Positions 37,701-49,700 of a stretch of DNA of 64,000 nucleotides are shown one piece after another. Location of the stretch: the NCBI RefSeq assembly GCF_040115645.1, contig NC_089563.1, positions 248,001-312,000 on the forward strand, given 5' to 3'. Position numbers and translations under genes: made by a program. The DNA comes from Euwallacea fornicatus (taxonomy: Eukaryota; Arthropoda; Insecta; Coleoptera; Curculionidae). Positions within the stretch are counted from its first letter, which is position 1, and every line of letters begins with the position of its first letter. The notes beneath the pieces are model-generated. The model was given only the letters and a program-made list of their open reading frames with translations. It had not been told where the DNA came from and did no database searches.

Positions 37701-40700
37701 ACAACGCCTCATCGACAGACACACAGAGAGACAGAGGGAGAGAGAGAGAGAGAGTATAAAACAATACAGTTTTTGTCATCTGCCATTCTACTTCATGTCA
37801 TAGTTCTGTTACTGTCACCGAATTTGAATTTTTGAAACTCTCAACATCCAACAATTATCTGCAGACAATGCAGGAAGTGTAACTAACTCATGGATTAACG
37901 GTCTCATTTATATTAATGTGCTCGTTTTTTCACGCATTATACCCCTTCTATTATTAAACGGCTTAATTAACACTCTTATTGGTTAATGAACTATTAAGAG
38001 CTACTTACTTTTATTGTTCGAACAAGCAATTATTACCATAACTATTATATAATAAAATGCCTGGTTGTAAATATATATTAAATCTGACATAAATCTATCA
38101 AAAAACTTGCGAATATCAAGAATTATGTTTAAAATTCATGTTAACCCCTAAAGATTGTCGCAGTGATATTAATAAATTATAATATTATAATAACTCACGT
38201 GTCTGCTATAATAGGCTGGATAATACGCGTAAAAGGTCTGGTGTGTGAAAAAGGATGCTATTTTCTATAATGAACGTTTTTATGCTGAAAGCGTTTTCAT
38301 TAAAAAAGGTATATCTAACTATAGGACTCGTCGCATGATTGTAATAAATCAGTAGAAGTGTATGCAGTTATTATTAAGAAGAAGGTTCAAGTGTGGATTC
38401 TTCTGAATCGATTTGAATATGAACCATTTTTTATAATAACTTACCATTTAACAATAGGAACAGTTTTTCCGTATAAAATAGATCAAAATATTCAAGATGT
38501 CCCAAATGAAAATGCGAATATTAAAATTTTAACCACGGATTAACCATAATCGTATTCACCTTTAAAAATGAAAAACTCGTATTTTCCTGTTTTGTTAAAA
38601 AGTCCTTCAGTTTAACCTCTAGAGCTCGACCTTAAACAATTTATACTCAACTTATGTAAGGAACCTTTGTTATTTTTGTATATCAAAAAATGTCATATTC
38701 GAGTTTAAAAAGTGATTGGTACCTACGCTATTCAAAATCAACACTTAAAAAATGTCAATATTTCTGAAAACTTCCATGGGGAGACGTATGCTCACCTTTT
38801 GCCATTTTCAACATTTTTAGCGACGACATACCCGAAGCCCATGGATAAGTAGCTTTAAAAAGAGATTAAATTAATTCCATCGGTGAGTTTTATAAGCCTA
38901 TTCAGACGAGATTGATATGCAGGGTGTCCATTTGAAGAGCTCAGTCGGAGGGACTTCAAGGTGAGGAATGTGCGTTTTAAAATTTGCAAAAAATTCGATG
39001 GCTTTCAAGGGAATTCGAAAGAAACAGACATTTTGGAAAAAGAGTATTTATAGTTTCTTCATCATATTTGACGAAGTAATTCAAAGTGCAAATTTTCCAT
39101 CTTTTACGAAGTCGTGACGTCATATTGGATTTTTGCATTTTTGAGTTGGTTTTTTTTATTACGATGACGTATGACGTTTTTTCCAGTTTAGCCTTGCAGC
39201 TGGTGCGGTTCAGTCTGGTAATTAGGTGGAAATAGCAAAAAACCCGTTTTTGTAAAGAGCGAGCTGTAAATAACAAAATTAGAAACAATCACAATAAATG
39301 ACGAAAATTATAAGAGCTGTTCGAAAAGTTCACCCTTCACTTCCAACCGCAGCTTTGTGCATCTTCTTAAATTATAATCTAATAGGGAAAGTTCTGGAGA
39401 ACGTGCCGGCCAGCGTGTCTCAATTGTTTGAGACGACTTTACGGTGAAATATTTCAGACAAATAATCAGCTACTCTCCTAACATTGTGTGCCAGAGCACC
39501 ATTTTGTTGTAGGCAAAGGTTATTTAAGTGGTTGAGGCAAATGTTGTTCCCGATGCAACTCGTAAGGTAGGTTTTTGAACAGTAGAAATATTCATCTGCG
39601 ATCAAATCGCCCTCGTAAATGTATGGCCCAATGATCGTGATCGATATATTGAAACGTGCTTGTGGTGGAAATATTTGGTGTTCGCGTGATTTCCAGTAGT
39701 CCAGTCATGTTCATTTTGATGACTGAGCAAGCCTGAGTTCGTAAACTTACATTATTTCGTGAGCATTACGTCGGAAAGAAAATGGGGATTTCGCTCCAAC
39801 ACCTCCATGATGTTCTTCTAAGCCGCACCCCTCCGTTGACATAAATTTTCAATGGGCGATTGTTGTTTTCCTGGATACCACTGTCGAAATATTTCCAAAG
39901 TATATTGATGCGAAGTGGTGTAGTAAACATTTAGCATTTCTCGTTTATGTCGACTTCAAAATTTCTCACGGCCGACCTCCAGAAACGGACACCCCGCATA
40001 TCTCTTTTGGCTTCCGAGATGTACACATGGTAACTCTGAAATGACTCACGTTCAGGACCAGAAAGACTTTCCACATCCTTAATGGGACTCAAAGCCAACG
40101 AGATTCCCATTCAGAATCCATGCCTTGCATATTAAATACCTACTCCATTTTAAAGCTTTAAAGCACTTGGATACGACCCCCGATCATTAAGCCAAGGCTG
40201 TAATTCATGCAGAAACTGAAATTCAGGGTTCTTAACAGCAGCCCAATCAGAATCGTATGCAAACATGCACGAATTCGCATCGACCCCCATACAACCCTCA
40301 CGAAAAGAGACATATCTGAAAGACGGTCATTATTGGCACAATACGGCCACTCTCTGGAAAACTAGGAAAACTCAATTGACCCACGAGTTTTGGCGCGTTT
40401 CGTCACCGGACCAATGGTGGTGTTTCTCGTAGTAAAGTCGCGCGCATCATCCCCATCCAGCCCCACGTCACGGGAATCGGGAGATCGATATCCAGGCAGG
40501 CAAAATTAAGAGCCGCGAAACAAGCACGTTGATTTAGTTAATGTGTGATAAAAATGGCAAAGGTTGCTTTTTCACCAGAAAGGTAAATTAAAATAGTTTC
40601 GATACTGTATTCTTGTGATGAGTTTTGAGTTGGGACATCGACACTTTTTACAGAGCAAGCTTGGCAAGGTCCGAATTCTCATTTTCACGCTCTGAGCTTG

Positions 40701-43700
40701 CTCTGTAGAAATGTCAATTCTGCCGAGAGATTCTTTTGAGAATCCATAAATGTTTCCAACAATTTTTAATTTATTTAGTGCATGTTTCCTGCAGCTTTCT
40801 TTAACGAAAATATTTTCTACTAATTCATGTTCACGTAGGGTTTAAATGAAGGGTAAAACTGGGATAGAGCTAATTTATTCATGCGCCACCACTACGTACT
40901 ATTAGCGCCAAGCAAGGGAATTACTACGTTACAATTTACGGGTTATTAGTACGTTTGTAGTACATGTAGTGCATTCACGTTGCTACCGCACTTTAGACTT
41001 TTTCTACACCTTTCCCAGTAGATTGAAAACTGAGTTAGATTGACCCGTGGCAATTACAGGTAGGTGCTATGTCATGAACCTTGTTACTGTTATGTAATAG
41101 TATTACGCACAGCTAGCAGCTGATTCGCGCTGATATCTTAACATTTCCATGACAGCCACGTGTGTTGTTTTAGGATTTCGCAGTGTAAACACGATAAACG
41201 TTATCTTTAGAGATTATCATAATTTAAATTTCAATAAATTTACAATGAAGCAGCAATAGGTCGTGCAAAAAGCACTTTGCACAACTCGTACGCAACATGT
41301 TACTTCACTCACCTATAGGAATTAGTGACCTGGATCTTGGCTCGGTCTCACACTTTTCGTTCTGCTTGTAACTCACTTTTCTTGTTATACTACTTTAAAT
41401 TCCGCCCTGTTAACTTTTTAACAAATTGTTAATTGAAAAAAAATTTAAAGCCTCATTAAATAGGCGTTCGTAAATCTTTTTAAATGTTGCATCTTATAGC
41501 GCAAAATGGCCAATTTAAAAAAAATCTAACATGGGTCAAGTTACACTTTAAATTAAATGTCTTCAAAACTACATTTAATGGTGTATTGTGATTTATCGAT
41601 TAGTTTTTGAGAAAAACAGGTATAAATTTGTTAAAGAATGAAATACAAACTCAATTAAATAGTACGTAAACAACGAAAATACTTGTTTGTTGATATCGAA
41701 TTGGTTTGTTTGCATTGAATAGGACAAAATATACTGTATTTTGACGTTTGTTGTTTTTATTTATATATTCATTTATTTAAATCTTTGTTTCTACCAGTAG
41801 AAACGGGCTCTTGACCTTTAGGTCTTTATATGCCTGAATGTATTTGTAAGTATATTTATATACAATAAATTGGATTATATAGCTTAGTGATAAAAATGTT
41901 TGAATGAAATTGTGTTTGGAAATCGAAAGAGGAAATGTTTTGCGATTCTGGTTATGCAGAGTGAGTTCAGTACGATCCCGTTGTGAACGATTTTATTTAT
42001 ATGCTTTTTTTTAACCAAAGATTGAATCTTGCGCTCGCAAACAATATTTGACTAAAAAAAAGAATAAATAAATAAATAAATAAATAAATAAAATCCGTCC
42101 CAACCGTATCGTACTAGATCCTCTTTATACAGTAGTGGCCATAAGTATGGAAACTTCTTTAATATTGCATTTTTTATAACTATCGGGTATAAAATGAAAT
42201 CGAACATATACAATAGATTCAACAATTTTTACTTTATCGATATCCTCGGTATATTGGTATTTATTGGTATTGCCTTTAGAATGCAGATAAAAAAATAAAT
42301 TTGCTGCGGATAAAAGTATGGAAACTTTTTTAATTTGTTTATAAAAATCGCAAATAATTGATAAATTTATAGAATTTTGCATAGTATCTGATAAAGTTCA
42401 TAGTAGTAACAATGCCAAAACGCCATTTGTCTGAAGAAGTAAAACAGCGTATTGTTGAACTATATACAGGGTGAGTCGGGAGGATTGTGCCAAACTTCAG
42501 AAGTGTGTTGTACATGAAAAATAAATGTAAAAAAACTCAAATGTTGTTATCTGATTTTCGTTTGTTTACAAGTTATAGCGTAAATAAAATTAAAACATAA
42601 AAGTTAAGCAACATTTAGACGAAACGTTTTCTGGACGTTGGATTGGTCGTGGTGGCCCTATTAGTTGGCCTCCGAGATCTCCAGACCTCACATCACTAGA
42701 CTATTGTGTGTGGGGTTGGTTTAAAACTGAAGTGTACAGAGTAAAAGTGGACACTCAAGATGCACTAATTCAACGCATTAGAAATGCTGCAGCTGCTATT
42801 AAAGAAAGACATGACACAATCAGGAGCGCAACGAATGCTCTTCATAGACGAAGCCGAAAATGTTTAGAAGTTAATGGCAATATTTTTGAACATTTACTAT
42901 GATGTCCAAACGTTAATTTATGGAATTTCTTATGAAATTTATAAATTTTTTAAATTTTATGTTTTAATTTTATTTACGCTATAACTTGTAAACAAACGAA
43001 AATCGGATAACAACATTTGAGTTTTTTTACATTTATTTTTCATGTACAACACGCTCCTGAAGCTTGGCACGATCCTCCCGACTCACCCTGTAGAAGTGGG
43101 AACAGGCAGTGCGATATTTCTAGTACTTTAAATATCTCCAAAGCCACTATCTCCAACATATTAAAACGCTTCCATAAACGTCAAAGAACAAGCAATGCTC
43201 CACGACCGGGTAGGCCCAAAACATATTCCAAAAGTACCGTAAAATTAATAAAAAGGATGTCGGAGAAAAACCCACAATTGACTTCGGTGGATATTTCAAG
43301 GCGCCTTGTCGAAGAACAAAACATCGTGGTTCCAAATAGAACAGTGCGGAGAATTTTAGTGAATGAAGGTTTATTTGGTAGGGTTCCTGTAAAGAAACCG
43401 CTTATTTCAAAAAAAAAATAGGAAGGCGCCACTTTCATTCCCTTGGGAGCACATCAACTGGTCGCCAGAAAAATGGAAAACCATCTTGTGGAGCGATGAA
43501 AGCAAATTTCAGCTGTTCGGAAGTGATGGTATTCGATACGTTGGACGTCCCAAGAATGAAAGATTCAACCCTAAATACCAGTTGCCGACTGTGAACCAAG
43601 GCGGTGGAAGCGTCATGGTGTGGGGATGTTTTTCGGCGTCTGGCGTTGGTCCATTAATTAAAATAAACGGCATTATGGACCGATTCGCTTATAAAGATAT

Positions 43701-46700
43701 ATTGGTAAACCATATGCTTCCGTTTGCTGAGTGGGAAATGCCGTTATCTTGGAGTTTCCAACAAGATAACGACCCAAAGCACACATCTAAGCTCGTTAAA
43801 ACTTGGTTTGAAGTAAACTGTGCGCCGAAAATGGAATGGCCTTCCCAGAGTCCGGATCTGAATCCGATCGAACATCTTTGGGAACATCTGGGAAGACAAA
43901 TTAGAAAAGAAAAAATTCGCAATGTCAATTATTTGTTTAGTATTATAGAGCGAGAATGGAAATTAATTTCCGTGGAAACATGTAAAAAACTGGTTTGTTC
44001 TATGAACGAGAGGTGTCGTGCTGTTATTAAAGCAAATGGCTATGCCACCAAATATTAAATAAAAATCGAAATAAGTGTTATTTTGTTTTAGTTATTTAAA
44101 TGAAATGTATAGGTTTCCATACTTTTGTCCACCTTAAAATTTTAATTCCTGTTGATTATTTTTTGAGAATATCTCAGAGCGTCCCCTATTGTATATTTTG
44201 ATAGCGTACATTATTATCTAACAATACTATGAAAACAATCTTATAAAAGTAACACAGAAAAAAAATCTGTAGGAATATTTAAAGTTTCCATACTTATGGC
44301 CACTACTGTATGTATAACCAGACCACCAAAACAATTTCATTTCTGATTTTTCAACACAACCCTAGTCGAACATTTTCATCAATAAGTTAAATAATTTAAT
44401 TTATTGCATATAAATGTACTTATAAATACCTTCAATGGCAAAAAGGCCTAAACGTCGATAGCTCGTTTCTACTTCTAGCAGCAAAGGTTTAAATAAATAA
44501 ACAAAATTAGCAAACATCAAAAGATACTATTTTTTGCCCTATTTAACCCAACCAACCAATTTTCTATAGACGAAAAAATATTTTTATTGTTTACGTACTA
44601 TTTAACTGAGTTTATATTGTATTTTTTACCAAATTTGTACCGGTTTTTCTTAAAAACTAATACATAGATTTTGAATTGTAATACAGCATTAAACGAAGTT
44701 TTGAATGACCTTTAATTTACGGTTTTGCTTGACCCATTTTCATTAAAAAAAAAAAAGATCATTTCGCGTAATCAGCCACGTAAACAACATTAAATCAAAA
44801 TAAACAAACGTGAAACGCTAGTATTTTTTGTTCTATTTAATGTTGCTTCTGAATTTTTAAAGGGAGAGTGGATGACAAATTAGAGCCGCACGGTATAATA
44901 AATTATTACCATTGCTCTGTCACATGTAATTCCGAAAAATTTAATTCATAGGAAATTATTATTGGTGTAAGTAAAATGAATGTTTTTCGCCATTTAGGGT
45001 GGAATTTTAAAATTGTCTATGTTGAAAGTCAATTTATTAAACTCCTGGGAAGTTTAACGGGAGTTTATATATGTTTACCTTGTGTAAAAAGAAGGCAAAG
45101 AACCGATAACGACACTATATATTTGCAACTTTTGCGTACTCAAGTCGCTTCCTCTAAATTTCAAATTTCCCTCTTATGTATTAGGATCTCATTCGCCAAA
45201 ATGGGCTGCTAAAACTGTAAAAAATAACGTAAATTGATAATACGTTTTCTTTACATTTTTATAATAAGTTTCTATCGTCGTATTACTCATGGTATTTCGC
45301 TAATAGAAATCTTAGATCGTATATTAGATAGTATTGGGGCTACACGTAGCTTTCAGGATTGCAGATACAGGCCCGCTATCAAGATTTCATTCATCGTGGA
45401 AATTGGGAAAACTAAACTGAATTTAAAAGAAACCTTCCTTGAAATTAGTCTAACCGAAACAATTTTAAAGAGTGATTTGATCACTTTTAGAAAACATCGT
45501 GGTGTGATTTTAATTCGAAATTAGCCATATCGATCATCAGATCGGAAGCGTATTCTAGAAGTGTCTCCTAAACTTAAAAAAATTTTAAGATCCCATTGTG
45601 TTAAAACTTGTCTTTTATTTAATCTAAATCGAAATGAAAAATCATTTTGAGGGTCAATTTAGAAGATGATAAGATAGATAGGTAGAAGAAGATAAGTAAG
45701 ATGTTACTGAACATTTTAGTGCAGTTTAATTCGAAGTTAGCAGTATCGATTCATAAGGTAAACGAGGCATTGCAGCCCTCAGTGTATTGAAAATGTATGC
45801 CTCAACTCCTGCACCGTATCAGTAGTTTTGGAATTAAAGATTAGTAGACAATAATCAATAGAAAGATTCAGGTTCTTATATGAAATAATAATGCAAAGAT
45901 AGCCAGCAAATGTCTTAAATATCCGAGAACCGTGAATTCCATGGCATGCAGCCCATAAATAGGTGCCAACAAGATTTGATTCTGAAAAATCTGAAATTAT
46001 GTATTTACAGGGCATTCCAAATTCGACCCTCACCATTGGGATCTCGAAAACTAGAAGAGATGTGGAGAAATTTAGAAGGGAGAAAAATTGCGTAATGTAG
46101 TGATTGACCAAATGCTGTTTTCGAAATTTGAATTTTCCGACTATTTCTGAAAATAGCCGAAAAGAACTAAAAATTGGAGATTCCGTTTTTACTTTTTTAA
46201 CGTTATTTGACAAGGAAGCTCAAAAGGGTAAGCGCGTTTTCATTACAGCTTTTTCTTAGCTACACGATGATATTATTAGATTTGACTTCTCGTTTTGTCT
46301 TTTGGTTACCATCATCACTTTTATTTTTTCTTTTGGGCGTCACATTGAATTTTTCGGCAGAAAAAATAATCGGACGGCAAATCCAAAAACTTTATCGTGT
46401 CGCCGAGAAAAATAATAATGAAAATGTGCTTGTGGTTTTGAACTTCTTTGCCAAATGGGACTAAAAAAATAAAACCAAAATCTCCGATTTTTATAGAAGT
46501 ACTCGAAAAATTCAAATTTCGAAAACGGTATTTGATCAAGTGCTAAATTTTGTCCCCATTTAAACCTCTTCGTCCTTCCTTTAGTTTCCGGGACCCCAAC
46601 TATAAAAGTCAAATTTGAAGTGCCGCATGGAGCTTATTTTTTCCAACACTCTCGTAATTGTCAAATCAAAATTTTCCCAACACATTTTTGTCAAGATGAG

Positions 46701-49700
46701 TCGAAATCATCAAAATTCTTCTCAAACCAATCATCGTCAATGAGGCTTACTGTAATCGCATCAAGGGCAAAAGATTTGAAAAGACAATGAAAAGCCCTTT
46801 AAGTTTTCCACTTAATTGAACACATTGATGAAACTAATTCGAGTGAACGGGATAACAGCCAGATCAAGTTTTTTTATACTTGTATTGAATTGTTGCAGCC
46901 GGTAAAATAAAGGAACCTACTGAAAGCGAAAAGACTGTAAAGTGACTCTAAGATCAGGGATTATGCCCTCAAGAGTCTTCTCAAAACTAGTACAAATAAA
47001 TATCTCAAGAATAATCATTGAAAGTGGCCCAAATACTCAGAAAAGCATCATCAATGGGGATTTTGAATGTATAAGGACCTTATGGAATAAAATTTCAGAT
47101 TTTTTCGCTTGGTTTGCACGCTTAAAAAAAAATTGGTTTGCTTTCAATGAAAAATTATTTCTCTTATCGTGTCCCAGATCTTACAAAGACAAATGCCTGA
47201 CTGGCGTAGTCGGGAAAGACGGGGTAGATTTCGGGTAGGAAATATCACCATTTTCTTTTATGTTTTTCCCGACATGTTGACGAATTGATCCTTCTGGAAT
47301 TAATTACGAAATTTATCCGCAATAATCGATGATAAACCTACTTTTCCGATTATCGTCACAAATACCTATAGAAACGTTTGATATTAAAAAAATTGCTAGA
47401 AATAACGATTTAGAGGAAGAGAATTTTTTTATTTAATTATCATTTTTTATTGTAGGATAATGGGCGCGAGGCTTTGGATCTCACGGCATCGCCACTGCGT
47501 GCACCCCCGGTTGCTCCGAACAACAGACCCAGCCATCCACCCCCTATGGTTATACAGGGCGATTTTAGGAAGGTAAATCATACTAAAAGACATATTATAA
47601 CTAATTTTAAGGGTACTAAATTTAATTCTATTTTAACTCTATCTAACTAAATTGAATAAAATAGTTTCAGAAGTGGTAGCTTTGACGGACGAATCACACC
47701 TTGCAAACACTTTTATTTATAAGCATGTTCTTGTGTTTTGCTAAGGTGGAAATCCTATTTGATTGCAAAACATTTCAACTTTTTGTGAGTTTTTTCATAT
47801 TTCTCACATTTTTTTGCTTGTTTGAAAGGTAAAAAAACACTGTGACGTAGTGCCCACAGAGAACACAGTGTTAATTTAATATTTCAGATAATGCAGGAGA
47901 TGCGATAGTACTTTATCAGAAAGGTAAAATTTCCAATACAACTTGTATCTCGAAGATGGAGTGAGAACGAAGTTGGAATTAGCGAACTTAAAATAATGGT
48001 GTACTATTATGGAATGTCCTGTAGAACTATTAATGTGTCGTATTTTTGAAGATATTTTTGAAACAAATTTCCAAGTAAATTTACATACCAATTTCATGCG
48101 AAATGCTAAAATGGCAACTTTGCTCCTTCCGGCGAAAATAAATTCGACTCGCCTCGTCAGGGCTATATGAATCACAATAATAGAGTCCAGATAATCTCGA
48201 CTTTAATCATAATTGATCGATGTAACTTCCACGTCGCCCCACATTATTGGGAATTAATTAACCCCAAAACTTCGAATCTGTTTAACCACCGTTGATGACC
48301 GTCATTAACAATACGTTGTGGGTTGTGGCCGATATATGAAGGAACCTTCCACGACGATGCCGAACGACCATTAAGGGACCACATGGAAATTGCTAGTTTT
48401 CAGGTTATCATTTATTTAGTTAAAGGACGTATTATATTCCGAAATTCAATTGCAGATTTAAATCATATGCCAACGTTGGTTACCGCAATAGCAAAATCTC
48501 ATCCGATGACCACATCATGTATTCATAGGATAAGATAGCTTGGAAAATTTAATTAGTTTCTCCAAACAATACAGACTAATAATGGTTAATGTACCCATAT
48601 ACTGCAGTGTAATTTAGCTCTATCTCTTGACCGAAATAGAATTATTATGCTTTGCGTATTGCAGCCGTAATCAAATTATTCCTGCTGCAACATATTACAA
48701 GCCGCAGAGAGCGAAATTGCGTTTTTGCAACTTAAAGCACGCCTAATATAATTATAATAATTAGAGATTCTCTTTTCAGTATTCTCCTTTCAATTAATTG
48801 CGTGTCATGTCGCACGAGCGTGCGGCACTACCACGAAATAATACGGGGTGTTTCTCAAACATACGGAGAACCGTTCAGGGGATGTAGAGTTCATGAAAAC
48901 AAGTATTTAGATCGAATAAAGTTAGGTCCGATATCACTTCGTTTCCGAGATACAAAGTGTAAATGGTTCAGAATTTAACGAAATCGTACTTTGGAAGAAG
49001 AGTATTATTTTGCGAAAGGACATGTATCACATGTGTTTGCCTTCATGTCCTCTACCTCTGCTAGAAGAAAATTAAATTAATATTTCCAAAGAATTAAAAA
49101 AAAATCGCACTTGGAAAACTATACAGCATTTTTGATACACACAAGAATGAAAAATAATTTTTTTATCTTGGAAACGACTACTTGAGCAATAAAACATTAA
49201 TTGACTTTTTTTTAAATTCAAGATTGATGGACAGCACTGGTGTAGGTGGAAATACACTGACTTTCAAAAAAACCGCAACACCAAGAAGAACACATCGTAC
49301 ACGTTTAAAATTCTGGCATTACGTTGGGTCGGGTAATAGATAAAAATGGTCAAAATATCAAAAGAAAATTATTGTGAATAAGTAAAAAAATTTAATAATA
49401 ATTTAATAATGGGTGGTATCTCCTCTTAAATTAATACATTCCTGTAAGCGACGTGGCATGCTTAAAATTAAATTGTCAATATCTTCCTGTGGTGTTGTAT
49501 CCCAGGCAATCTGCACCTGCTCGCGGAGTTCATCTATGGTCTCTGGAGGGCGAGCTAAACGTTGAAGTCTCCGACCCATTATATCCCATACATGTTCTAT
49601 TGGGGACAAATCTGGAGACCGAGTTGGCCAAGGCAAAGTATCCAAATTTTCAGCTTTCAAATACCTCAAAGTATCGTTGGCTGCATGTGGTCGCGCATTA

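Larger units (their letters stand above)
42130..44308 (+). mobile_element. Tc1-like transposon A, disrupted by a nested element
   Basis: Terminal inverted repeats begin CAGTAGTGGCCATAAGTATG (42130) and end as the exact complement at 44308. TA target-site duplications lie at 42128-42129 and 44309-44310. Removing the nested 42467-43090 element leaves a ~1.55-kb element, a normal Tc1 length. Internal GGAAACTTTTTTAATT and further CCATACTTTTGTCC repeats near the ends (42315, 44115) resemble subterminal transposase-binding repeats. Confidence 0.93.
41387..44895. mobile_element. Palindromic GGCTCTAA-ended element, copy 3, split by nested insertions
   Basis: The left arm is about 41387-41760 and contains GGTGTATTGTGATTTATCGA and CAAACTCAATTAAATAGTAC. 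The right arm is about 44500-44895 and contains GTACTATTTAACTGAGTTT and ends AAATTAGAGCCGCACGGTATA. The arms are inverted copies of each other and of copies 1 and 2. Just inside them, 41760-41890 and 44340-44505 form a second inverted pair (GTAGAAACGGGCTC- versus GAGCTATCGACG/GAGCTCGTTTCTAC-type sequence, and TTATATACAATAAATT versus AATTTATTGCATATAA). This indicates another foldback element inserted before the Tc1. Confidence 0.7.

Noticed and set aside
40554..40583. Alternative coding first exon (MAKVAFSPER) for Syd-1
   Set aside because: The donor is phase 2 while the next Syd-1 exon starts in phase 0, so splicing would put the rest out of frame.
45779..46213. 144-codon minus-strand open frame in Syd-1 intron 1
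   Set aside because: It overlaps the left arm of the 46008 foldback element, with no domain or splice signals.
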